NCBI GenBank assembly: GCA_914767715.1
Contig: OU612070.1
Coordinates: 23,240,025 to 23,304,024 of the forward strand
Source: Membranipora membranacea
Taxonomy: Eukaryota; Bryozoa; Gymnolaemata; Cheilostomatida; Membraniporidae
Reading direction: 5' to 3'
Length of the DNA: 64,000 bases
How positions within the stretch are numbered: the first letter of the stretch is position 1; each line of letters begins with the position of its first letter. Below the pieces are notes generated by a model. The model was not told the origin of the DNA, made no database searches, and saw nothing but the letters and a program-made list of their open reading frames with translations. Shown piece by piece: positions 31,601 through 43,400 of the stretch. The position numbers and the translations under genes are program-made.

Positions 31601-34373
31601 GTTAGCAGACATGTCTCTTTTGTAATAATGCTGACGCACATTTTGTGATTTACTATGATGATATTATACACGTCACCATTGTTAAGATATATGCCGACAG
31701 CAGCCTCAGCTGATCCTCAGAGGTTTGATCAGCAGTTGAAACCTCAGAGAGCAGAGCGGTTTGCATGACGTCACATTTCTAGCATATGAGCCTCAGCTTA
31801 TCCTCAGCATATGAGCCTCAGCTTATCCTCAGAGGATTGATGTATATATAAAAACTCATTGAGGATCCGCTGAGGTTGCAACCTCTCAAGTGTGTTTAGA
31901 CCATTAAGTACAAGCACTATCAGAGGAAGTAATGGTTGTCATATCCTCAGGGTGAGGTTAAGCCTTACCTTCTCTTGTTTGGCGAGTTCTTTCGGTCCTT
32001 TATTAGCTCCACCAGTCCCCTTCTCAGAGAGGAAGGCCTGGTGCGCCGAATCATATTCCTGAGATTTTTTTACGTAGATTTGTTGACTCTACAACCAGAC
32101 AGACCAAAACAAATTAATCAAATCAATTCAGATTATTGCTTAGCATTTCAAGCCATTATCATGTTTGCCTAACGCAGCAACCAATAACTGACCCTGTTAA
32201 CTTTGCAGCACAGGTAGCTCGCCTACCCTATTCAAATCGTTCAGACATTATCGTTTGGAAAGGGCATGGGTGGCTATTTAAAATCAGCTAATAGACGTAT
32301 TCTCTCTTAATGACCTACATACATGAAATTAGTCATAAATCTTGTGGTTCGGTTTAGTGATTGAACAGGACAGCATAGCAGCATCTCTGCTTCAAGACAG
32401 ATATCATCCATCACAAAATAATGATTGACATACTGATTTGGTTTTGTTGAGGAGATCCTTTTTATTATTCTGTGCTTGTTTGACAGCAGCCTCGGCTTGT
32501 TTACACCGCCCTGACTGCTGTTCTCTGATCTGTCCTATCCTCGATGCCTGCTCGGCTAGACTCTGATACATGTCAAAATGTATCCCTGCTGACTTCTCTA
32601 CTTGTGATTTAATAGCTGCCAACACTTCTCTCATCGTTCTACAGAATTAAGATATAACATTAATAACAAGCGCCTCAATCAACTAATATATACTCGTGCT
32701 TCTAATACAAATTTCCCAAATTGTTTATTGAACATCGAAAAGAGCAAAAAAATTGATTGCAGAAAATATTGCATGGATATTCGCACTATGGCACTGCTCT
32801 TAGATAGTAAAACTCAACCAGCCAAAACTATGATCTTATTGTCGGTGCAGGTTTGTTGGCAACCTTTTGGTTTTTGGCAACAACAGTTAAAAGCTTTAAG
32901 AAATTTTCAAGTCAAAGACGTATACCTATTGTGACACCATCCCTAAAATTTCAAGGCATTTCAATTGTGAAATGACGGAGAATTAATCGGTAATAGAAGG
33001 TTACCAACAGTTTTAGACCAGATCATTGGTACACGTCACATGATCTATGTGGGCAAAGAGGAAAAAATAGCACAGTCTCAAGAAGTGGCGACTAATACTG
33101 GTTTACTCATACTTTGACTGGCTAAGATATTGCTGGCTCAGTCATGGTTAAAAATTATCAGCTCACACTACAATCAGATGATCAACCTATTTCTGATCAC
33201 TTGTTTTGAGAGGCTGAAATCATCACCTTATGTTGAAATCTAATGATGGGTCTTATCAACACACATATTGTTCAGTGAAAATGATTACAAAAATCATGGG
33301 TTTGAAGTGATGTATCAATTGGCACTCTTGATAAAATACATGGAAGGCAGCGAACAGGTAGCACTTCTTCAGGTATCAAACAGGTAGCAGCTTCTTCAAA
33401 ATGAAGAGGATATTTTATATTTACCCGGATTCAGTTCTTCCTATATCCTTCCCGGCTAGCTGTGACAATGCTTTAGAATAATCATGTTCGATCTTTGATC
33501 TGAAAAGAAAGACGTTATGAACATTATTTAGGGCTAGGCTTTAAATGATATAAAGAAAAGAAAAAAATTGGCCTGGTGATGAAAAAAGCAAAAATTGGTT
33601 GATTAAAATTAGGTAGACATATCACATCCCGAAGCATGGGCAGGGAAATATTGGTTGCCTTAAAGGCAAGGCCGCAATTTATGCACCAGGTTGCTCTCTG
33701 TTTGTGAGCAGGGCACTGAACGTCAGTAGCCGGTGGACTGCAGTGGGGTTCATGCTGAAGGAGTGGTGCTCTAGCCAACTGAGCCACCTACTACTCAATG
33801 CTAAATCATGGCAGGCAAATTTTTTGATTATTAACTTGCAATATGGCAGCATTAAGCCGAGGTCAACTTCTCAGCCTAAGTGAGGTGAACCTCATTAACA
33901 GAACAAACCTCTCCTTGATAAAACTTTCCACATCTTTGACGGCTGATTTTCCAGATTTTATTCTATTGACAAGTCTTTCAAACCCAGAAACTCCACAGAA
34001 TTCTGTCTCCTAAAACAGTAATCAATCTGTGACATACTAACACACACATTTATCTATTCGCTGTGGATAGGTAACCACTGAAAGTGAGCCATGCTGGTAG
34101 GTTTTTTTCTCATTCTTCTCATATTTAGATTGCCTACAGTTGTTTTCTGGGCCCCGCGCCTCAAACAGCATCTCAGAAGCTACTGCGAACATAGAGCCTC
34201 ATCATTATATTCAATTATCATAAGATGGAAAATACATCAAACCAAACACTGAAATACAACATCTGGGCAGAGGCAGATAATATTCAATTTAGATATCTGT
34301 GTCGATTTGTCTGTGTGAACGCATGTATCTGATTACTTACCCAGAAACACTCGGAGAACTTCTGAGCTACCAT
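28645..34373 (-). CDS. F-BAR domain protein, PSTPIP1/2-like (9 coding exons, 347 aa)
   Basis: Minus-strand exons: 34373-34341, 34009-33909, 33499-33425, 32638-32434, 32088-31969, 30832-30608, 29919-29823, 29200-29051, 28682-28645. Phases are consistent. The protein begins MVAQKFSECFW, then GFERLVNRIKSGK and VESFIKERSKIEHDYSKAL, matching the start of the PSTPIP F-BAR. The coiled-coil F-BAR continues through VEKSAGIHFDMYQSLAEQ to about residue 255 (FQEVENDRITFLRNEIWVH). NEEVRAVLTSCDPKRDIQEF matches the PSTPIP block just after the F-BAR. Family members bind curved membrane, link to actin and recruit PEST-type tyrosine phosphatases. The C-terminus is a Pro/Gly-rich linker ending DSFDDPTYASIP: there is no SH3 domain, as in PSTPIP2 and unlike PSTPIP1, and the tyrosine is a plausible phosphorylation site. 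Length is close to PSTPIP2. Another F-BAR family is less likely. Confidence 0.88.
29203..29287. repeat. GTAT tetranucleotide microsatellite
   Basis: About twenty units of GTAT with occasional AAGT variants, in the intron next to the 3' splice site of F-BAR exon 8 (acceptor at 29201). On the minus strand it is a pyrimidine-poor ATAC tract, so the repeat lies where the branch region should be. Confidence 0.95.
30455..30540 (-). mobile_element. tRNA-derived SINE head
   Basis: On the minus strand: GGCCCAATTGGTTAGCGCTC (A box) followed by GAGTCCAGCCGGGGGAGC, the degraded B-box side. It lies in the intron between F-BAR exons 6 and 7. Confidence 0.55.
30840..31003. repeat. 26-bp minisatellite beside an F-BAR splice acceptor
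   Basis: Six or so units of roughly CGGCTATATGATACACTGGATCGAAT, with variation at the ACA/AAA and TGGAT/AGAGC positions. The array starts 8 bases from the acceptor of exon 6 (exon start 30832) and so occupies the branch-point region of the intron. Confidence 0.9.
31690..31880. repeat. Inverted and direct repeats of GCCTCAGCT(G/T)ATCCTCAG
   Basis: The motif AGCCTCAGCTGATCCTCAGAGG (31698) recurs as two adjacent 25-bp units with CATATGAGCCTCAGCTTATC (31783 and 31808), and in inverted form as TGAGGATCCGCTGAGGTTGC (31859). The outer pair brackets about 150 bases in the intron between F-BAR exons 5 and 6. It could be a decayed foldback or MITE. Confidence 0.65.
33640..33792 (-). mobile_element. 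tRNA-derived SINE, GTGGCTCAGTTGG family
   Basis: On the minus strand, GTAGGTGGCTCAGTTGGCTA is an A-box region, followed by a body containing CAACCTGGTGCATAAATTGC and GCTTCGGGATGTG. It shares its head and its 3' CTTCGG block with the element at 45576. It lies in the intron between F-BAR exons 2 and 3. Confidence 0.7.
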
Positions 34374-37300
34374 TTCTATTATTTAGACTCTGCAGTTTAT
34401 CCCTTGGCACTGTTTGGCGGACACCCTGAAGCCGTTATAATTGTCTGATGCAAACCGCACCTGCAAGAAAAGCATTTTATTATATATATATATATATTTA
34501 CGTCAATGATCCACATCACTTGCTTATTCAATCCTCATGTTAAATTAAACATTGAAAAGTCTGAAAAGTCATGTCGAGATGCCTTTGCGCTTTAAAATAA
34601 GTCATGCAAAACACGATTTTACATATTTAATTCCCTTATATTGAGCAATTAAAATTAGATTGTTTGAACCTGACTTCTGAACTATCAATCCTGACTAGAG
34701 ACCTTGTCTGAGTCTTCAGTTGACAACACCATGATAACCCTTGTCTAATATGAACGGGCGCAAATTTGACCACACATATTATCTGCTGTCGCGTAACAGC
34801 CCCTGTCCTGCACAGACCTTTGTCGAAAACCCTGCTTCAGCTATACTGAGCATGCGAACAGAGGGAAGAAAAAATTCGGGTTTGGAGCCTACAATATAGG
34901 AGTGTGCCTCCTTACCTTGACCAATTGACAATGCAAACAGGCAAAGTCAACATCATAACACAAATGCATACTTGTTGCAAAGAGTAATTCCGTAATTAAC
35001 GCTTACACCTCTTTGGGGCTTCCACTAGCAGAGTCCCTCCTGTTACCAAGGATTATCTTAGGCCCTAAGTCTTGGGGGAACTCCTGATTACTCCTTGCTG
35101 TTAGCGACCACTACGTAGCCGAACTGGCCTGTTGGACTGCAAGTACAGCAGATACGCAACAAGGGGAAAAAGCTCAAACTTGTATTTTAGTAAAAGAATA
35201 CAATAGTATCAATTACAGTGTCTGCCTGTTATCTATGGGCCCTTGGGACTTACATGCCTTTTTACTTTGCCAGTATTGACCAGACGACCACCATATTGGA
35301 CATAGGCAAAGCAAAGTAAAGGCATGCTCTGCTGTCCAACAAAACAACAAAGCTTGTTAAGTAAGGCTATAGAAGGTAGATGATAGTACCATTTAACACA
35401 CATATGCATCAATCATTTTATGACATCATAGATATATCAGCAGGGAGAATGGAACCATGGTTAGAGGGTGGGGTTAGGGGAGGGTTAGGGTGAGACATCA
35501 GGTGAGACAACTCAGTCTTAGTTATACACTTGAAACCAAGTACTGAATGTTTTGATGATGGTGGATTTGGCTAGGCTTACACAGGAGTACCAAGGAATTA
35601 CCCCTTTGGCTAAGTACTTACTAGCAAACATTCATTTGCCTAAGCAATAAGTATCATCCCTTGTATCTGCCTGCTTGTATACAAGTAACAATTACTAGGG
35701 AATGGTTGATACTAAGTGGGCAAAATACATACTAAACGGGTAAGTAATGTAACATTACAAAATAAAGTACAGTTGTGAAATACCCTTTACCAGTGGTTCC
35801 TACATATCGTAGCAGTGGGTGGATTGTGTATACCCACAAATGAGTGTAGCAAAAGTAGAGAGCTGAGCCTAGCATACACGCGCCCCAGCATGCAATCACA
35901 TGAATCCAACATGCATTCAGACAAGCACACTTTGCCTGCCATTGTACTCCTTTGTTCACCAAACAAAAGGCCTTTTGTTACACAACTCTCATAGGTGCAT
36001 TGGGGCATGTCTCCCTGACATCGGCCCCCAGGGCCTATCCAACATACTACAGCATAGGTGTACTTTATTTTGTAATGAAGAGCTGCCACCACCAGACCTA
36101 ACCACATCATCATCATCATACCTTAGCCTGTCTTGAAAGATCACAAGGCTCTGTCAGGCCAACTACTACTACATGCAATTACTTTGGTTATTATTTATTT
36201 ATGAGAGAAGTGGTGAGTCAATCCTTCCAATGAACTCCCTCTTGAGGAAGAGGGAGTTCATTGATCCTTCTATCTATCTATCTTGCTTACTTGTACTACA
36301 CTGTAAAATGTGGCTTTGTTACTTAAAAAATTGTTTTACCTGTCCCGTGTGACTCCAATGCAACCCTTACATGCTATAGGGTGTTAAATGTGTTTTGAGT
36401 GAGAGCACAGAGAGTGTACTGCTGCAGTAGCTTTCACACACTTGCTAACTCCGCTGTAATGATTTATCATTTGTTTACACAAATTACTGGTACATCCTCC
36501 CTGTTTACAGGGGACAAGACCCACTTTGTTCGAATAAAAACAATCAAATCTCGGAATACAGCAGTAGAGTAATAGTTATCTACAAAATACCATTTACTGT
36601 ATAAGAGTTGTCCCAGCCTGTCAGGTTTGGCCACAGAGCCTTATTGAGGTTTCTGATGTTGATTGTCTTTGCAAGATTTACTTTAAATTAACGAGGCCTT
36701 TCAAGTTAGGATATTTTCAGGAATCTGATTATCATCTCTCATACCAAGTCTCACCCAGAACAAGTTAGTTTGCTTTGGTGGCAAAATGATATTGCAAAAG
36801 TCGGGTATTGGGTGTTGCCTCAATGAACTAAACCTTCATTGGTTGCCTCGATCCACAGCATTTTGAAATATCTCTCACCACAATGGTGGAGTAGTGGCTA
36901 TGGTGAAGCCTTTAACTGAACTGAAGTTTTCAAAAAGGAAAAGTTCGGCTTTGGATTAGGCTAACAACAATACAAATACTGTCTAATTTAAAATGAGACA
37001 CATATTTGACTTCACGCCTCATCACTTCATATGATACCGAGATTTATTATTCAGAGCTTATTTGAATGATTATTTGAGTTGTAGACATTGACATTACAGT
37101 ATTACAGTGGGATCCCAAAAATAAAATCTGCTTGCATAAAATTACGGATTGATAACAAAGAAATAAATAATTACATATTATTAACTAATCTACGATTGAC
37201 TATCTACACACTGATTTCACTTTAAGTAGGGGAAGCAACTCCGCTGACAACATTTACAGTCATCAATAATAAACACTAGAGACTATGCACTAAAATAAGC

Positions 37301-37411
37301 ACAAACTTTCGGGAAATCACAAACAGCATGTACCTTATAATTTGTGGTGACAGAATTCAAAATGAGAAGTTACACTCACATAGGAGTTTGCTTTTATATT
37401 GTAACATTAGG
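34374..37411. other. Intergenic between F-BAR and BTBD7 genes
   Basis: No exon recognised. The left side holds the 5' region of the F-BAR gene and the right side the 3' untranslated region of BTBD7 (possible minus-strand AATAAA at 37043-37048). Two short TTAGGG motifs occur near 35474. The palindromic insertion at 36221-36270 is listed separately. The 110-codon frame at 35787-36119 (minus strand) has no recognisable domain. Confidence 0.5.
36221..36270. repeat. Perfect 16-bp-arm palindrome with 7-bp flanking direct repeats
   Basis: CAATGAACTCCCTCTT (36228-36243), a GAGG loop, then the exact complement at 36248-36263. ATCCTTC lies immediately outside on both sides (36221-36227 and 36264-36270). 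With no spacer and no mismatch it looks like a recent 36-bp insertion with a 7-bp target duplication. Confidence 0.9.
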
Positions 37412-40400
37412 TCATAGCATAGCGTGCCACGTATTACTTGGGCTAGATGTGATATCGGGTGGTGTTGCTGTGCCCGTCACTCTAGTGTGTGATGGATGAG
37501 GATATGGGGCTATATCTGGTGGAGGCCCCGCACTAGCAAGCAAACTTATACTAGAGTCATAGTCTACACCCATGTTGCCCCTGGTTAGGGATGAGTACAC
37601 TAGGTTATCGTGGCCGTGTACTGCTTGCTGATTTCCGTGTCTCTGAAAGCGTCTAGGAGGTGTATGATATGGGTTATTAGCCTGATTTCTGAGCCGCGCT
37701 GAGCGTTGACGTTGAGGTACTGAGTCTAGAGTTGAGAAATGTCGTGGGTATGATTGTCTGGGCATAGTTGTAGGCATGAGGTCGGGTTCACTGCTCGGTG
37801 GAGATCCCTCCAGCACATCTGGCGGAGAGGGAGAGGGTGAGGGGGATGTATTGTCTTCAGCAGTTACTTTATGTTTGAGAGTACTGGAGGATGACATCAG
37901 TTTGCTGGTAGGTTGCGCTCTCTGTGGAGCATCTAGAGTATTAGCCCGAGCTCGTCGTGATCGCTTCCTTACTCTCTGTAGGGAGGACGTTAGTTTTGTA
38001 GCAATTGCTCTCGCACCTGCAACAATAAATAAACCATCATGAATACTAAGTTAACTCAAAAGTTGGGGGGGGGGGTCTTTTGATAAGAATATGCAATGCT
38101 TTTTGAAGCACATTATCACTTTCACGTTGATCAAAATGATGGCTCATTTGGTTTTTCGATCAGACAAATTCGTTCCCAAACCACTTGCTCAGAATTTATA
38201 TAGTTCCATCAAGAGCGAGGAACTTGTGAGCGATAATCTCTTGTGCCTAGCTCACTCAGTGATTCAGACGTAAAAGGGTATTCAATTGAATGACCCCTGT
38301 GTATATTCAGGATTTCATTTCACATGACAAAAAAACTTTGAGACCACCCACCTCTAGGACTAGTGTCAGTGTCGGATCCGGATGATTGATGAGAGTTTTT
38401 AGTGACATCAGGGAAGCAGGTGGGTGTGACATCATTCCTATAGCTTCTCACTGACAGCAGAGTTACATCAGGTGATGAGTTTACAGAGTGGATTGTCAGA
38501 TTCTCGTATGATGTAGATAAGCCGTGCTGCAGTATTAACCTCTCAGGCGCTAGGTCAGGTACAAGGCTGTAAACAGATGAGAAATTCATCAAAACCTTGA
38601 GGACATTGTGTTGTATGATTAAAAAGACTAACTCAAACCTAGAAATGGATATCAAACATGTGATAGTGCAATGTAATAGCGCAATAACTACCAGAAAATA
38701 ACCTTAGAAACGTTAGTAAACACTTCAAACATTGTAATATTCCCTTTGGTTTATAAAATACTCTCCTAGTAAAATACAGGTCTTAATTCGAATTTTTGAC
38801 CGAGGACACACTTACCGGTAAAGGTAAGACGCTGAGAATAACCAACAGTCTCAGTAAGCTACTGACACACTTACTGAGATATGTAAGTCACTGAAGACAC
38901 ACACTTACCTGCTGGCCAGGTGATCAGTTACAGAATGTTCAGCTGATTGAGATGATATACTGCTGTTATTTATAGTGAAGATTATCTGGTCGGGATATTC
39001 CATTTCTCTTACAGCCCATAGACACACCTTCAACACACAGTATTACAATTGAAGTTCATAGCAAACAAATTTCAAATAAATTTTTTATGTTGTATAATTT
39101 GGAGTTGTCTACCCAACTGTCTGCAACTTCAAGGAGCACACAACCCTGAATTATTTTAAAATAACTGTTGATAATTTAAACAACCTTGTCTAGGATGAAG
39201 GCCTCACCATCGCCAGATCAGAAGCAAGTTCTGGCACCAGGAATAAAACCTGGTTCACACAATTTACCGCTAAACTTCCAGCCTACTGCTCCTTACTCCT
39301 GACTATACTGTAGAAGAGTACTAAGAATGAAATATATACCTGTTTGAGTACAGAAGATTTATCCCAGCATGTTTGTAGAGCCTGTACTACGACACTAGTC
39401 TGTAATAACTCATGTGTTCTCTTTACTACTTCACTTGTATCATCAGGACCATACTGTAGCTGTGATATCTCCTCTACAATACACCAATCAATAATAGTCA
39501 TAAAAATAATATTACATACTATGGTTATCATTATATTATTTTAGTAATATTGTGATGACAATAATTATTTTGCTATTATTTGCTATTATTTCGAAATGAA
39601 CAGAAGAGTAAAATAATCGCATGAGGAAATCTATCCCAGTTCCAACAGGCTGGTAATAGCGGATATTGGTGGAAGCTAGCAAAATGAATTTTACAAGGTG
39701 TTAGGAAATGACATATTGATAACACAAAGAAAGGATATATAATTTGGTGTCATATTAGAAAACAATTATCACATTATCACATGAACTGAATATAAGCAGT
39801 CACAAACCACTGCTTTGACACATAATAACATCAAAATATTATCAGTCATCTGATATCACCACCAATGGTGGAGGGGGTGGCCTTACACATGGAGTTGTTA
39901 TAGTTTACCACACTGGCCACGTGATACACTATAGCATGTATACCTCTGATCGATAGAGAGTGAATTTACTTAGCTTGAGTACCATAAGTGACAACATGAC
40001 ATCGATTTCATTAATCAAGGGTGGGAACATGAAAGGTACTATACTCTTACTAAATTGACTCTCATGATCAGAGACACACATGACTATAGTAGTGTAATCT
40101 CATTGTCAGCGTGATAGTTCACTGTAACTTGAATACGAGTGATATTCTGCACAGTACTGTGACGTATACTTGGGTTATATGTGAATGTATCGGTGAGATG
40201 GTGTACTATACCTTGAATACGAGTGATATTCTGCACAGTACTGTGACGTATACTTGGGTTATATGTGAATGTATCAGTTAGTCTGTGACTTGGTCTGGGA
40301 GGACGACGTAAATGTACGACATCACTCTCTGACATGTCCTTAGTTCTCTCCTCAAGAAGGGACTACCAAAAAGAAAAACACCATAAATAGCCAACAGACC

Positions 40401-43400
40401 AAGTGTGAGAACTTAGTCTACCAACTAGAATGACTAGTTAAATAACACCAAAATCATGAGGACTTACTCAATTGTCATTATTGCGTAATAAGGAAGAAAT
40501 TGATAGCTTTCATGGAAGATCTGAAAATGATCACAGTGGTTGAATTTCAACATCTAAAGGAAATAGCAGACAGAGAAATAGTATTGAGCTACGGAAATAA
40601 GAATATTTCTCTGTAGGTCTCCCCTTATTGACCTGCTGGTGAGATGTTGTGAGATGTATCCAAAGATGTAAAACTAGAGCATTTTTTATAGAGAAATGGG
40701 AGAGAGAGAAAGCTAAAACACACAGTAGTGCGCAACCACCACACATCAAACAGGCCTTCACCTATAACACATGTGTCAAGTGCTGCTTTGAGACCTATCT
40801 AGTACAACCTCCTCACGGCCGCCCCAGCAGCATGTAGCCACCCATGTGTGTAAATGATCATCTCATTCTTTCAATGCTAGCCCTCAGTGAACATTTTAAT
40901 TTATAGGATAGTGACATAATTGTTTTTTTCTGTTGTACAGTCAGGGAGGCTGCCAACTCTACATTGTTTCACTGCGACAATGGCCGCCAAATCACTCCCA
41001 TGAACGCCCAACGATTCACATGCTTACTATCTAAGCCAAACCAGCTCACTGAAGCTTGCTTTCCCATCAACTCATCATAATTGGCGGAAAGTTTGATTTG
41101 CAAAAGTACATGCCCTATGTGCCATAGTTGCTCATGGTTGCAATGCATAGGTTTATTCCTTTCAGTCTCTGCAGGTGAGCTTTAACACTTACCCTTGCAA
41201 CGTCATAGAATGGCATATAAGCCCGAGGTATCTCGTATCTGACATTAGATTTGGTAGGGGGTACCCAGGCGCCCCGCTGTGAGATTGTGTCATGTTGATT
41301 GAGCACAGGCTCGCTAGCTGCCAGATCATGACGTGGGGAAATTCCGGGAGTACAGATAAGTCCTCGCTTCACAGCGTTACTCAACACCTACAATACAATA
41401 CAATGATTATCCCTGATATATACACATCAGGAGATTGGACAGTTCTACTAAATATAATAAGGCAAACTGATCTTGTAGGTGTTAGTGAGATAATATCGCT
41501 TCCAAGAAAAATTTTCCACCATCACTTCCACCACGAGTCAACACTGGAAAATAACAAAGGACAAGACAAAAATATAGTTGCGTTGTGAATGAAAACATCT
41601 CTGTGGGGAAATCACTGCTTGTAAACCGAAATGGATAATCAACAACACAGAACAATGAGCAAGGATTTTGTCAAGCCTTTGTTTGCATTTATTCCACACT
41701 TTTGACACATTGGACAATAATATTTAGAATTGTTGTGGTCTCACCATGGTGTCATTCTGTTTATTTACTCTAACAGACCTGTGGATCTGTTGAGCGAGAA
41801 ACACTAACCTGGAATTTTCAACAATGGAAAGTGTGCTTGAGGAATAAATAAATAATATAAATGTTACACAAAGTTATACGGGTTTATGGATAAGGTAAGT
41901 CAACTCACCTCAGAATTTGATGCCAGGAGGTGACTTTGTCTGACATGCAGCATCAAAGGGGAGGCAATTTCTCTCAGTTCTGAATCATCCAGATCTTTAG
42001 ATTTAAGTCCCTTCCTTGCCAGACTATGAGCTGTATGAGTGACCAAGTTTGGCTCTATAATAGAGATGGAAGGCATTCATTATTAACCAGGTATCTTGAA
42101 GGTAGTGGCTTCAACTCATAAAATTTCACTCGACCAGATAAGGTTATACAATAAGCAGTAACCTAAACAAACAGTAATACTCTAGTTCCAAAGCTAAATA
42201 CCCAAATAAACTTTTTCATCTCGTTCCGCAAGTAGGTAAGCACTTTACTTAGTAATGTCTTATCTACACTATAAGAACATATTGTTGAGTTTATTTGCAT
42301 ATTACACAAGACCTTGGCAGAGCCTGCTATTGTACTTTTAAAATCATAACACATATGGCACAGGTAACCTTGTCATACAGCCACTTTTTTTTCAAAACAA
42401 AAAAGTGGCTGCATGACAAGGCTATGACACAGCATGGAGTGAGTTTTTACCTACCTCTACTCTCCAGCTGGCGTATGAGTTGATGTTCTGACCAGTTGAT
42501 TATCGCCCTGAGTACATCTAACTCGCTGGCTTGTAGGAAATCTGATTGTAAGACTTTAGCTAGAGTAGACTCATCTAAGCAATAGAGAGCTGGACATTGA
42601 GAGATCTGAAACATAATAGGAATGACAATGTTACAAATATTATATATAATATGACTTATTGGCGGAGCCGATAGCAGAATTATCAGTTAGTGTGTCGGAT
42701 CCTAAGACTATATGTGATAACTTTGCATAGTCTTGTAACTTAGCTGCAAGCAAAAGTGTTGTGCAGGTCGATTCTTCTCTCAACACATAATATTTCCATT
42801 ATATACATCAAATGTAATGATATTATGGTGGCTACTGAATTCCTCTTCAAATTTCTTCAAAACAACACCAGTGGCCAGCCACCTGGCAGATACCATCATG
42901 ATCAGCGATAGGTAGACTTATATATGCTTCAACACCTATGAGGTATTATGTAATGCCAGAGCTACTGGAATAACAATCCAATAGGTCTATACTCTGTGAG
43001 CACATAACACAGATGATTGAGATCCCTTCTATATTGTCTGATCACATGTCTGTTTGATATGATATAATAATCAGGTTATTGACTACCCTTGTACCAATTA
43101 GATAGATTTACACCATGATATTGTCTTATAGAGCTGTGTTGTGGTATACAAAATCTGCTGATATTTCAATCCTTATTCCTTATGTAGGCTGATTTAAAAC
43201 TTCGTATCAATCAATTTAATTTAGAGAAAAAATTTGGGGCTGGAAAATATCAAGTAGCACAGTCCCATACTGAAATCATGAACTTCTACTAAACACAAAT
43301 AACTCATGCACCATACTACATTGTGTCCCTTCATTCCCAAGTACATACGCAAAATGTAGTCACCTAGCCTAGTCACATGGCAACTTCTTTTGTAGCCTCA

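Noticed and set aside
35470-35495. TTAGGG motifs suggesting an interstitial telomere
   Set aside because: Only two imperfect units, within the range expected by chance.
35787-36119. 110-codon frame starting MMMMMW
   Set aside because: A CAT trinucleotide run and low-complexity coding potential; no domain and no splice context.
40084-40211. Coding extension of BTBD7 exon 11 through the second 84-bp copy
   Set aside because: The next exon starts in phase 1 and fits only the donor CAAG|GTATAG at 40212; no phase-compatible donor is visible after the second copy.
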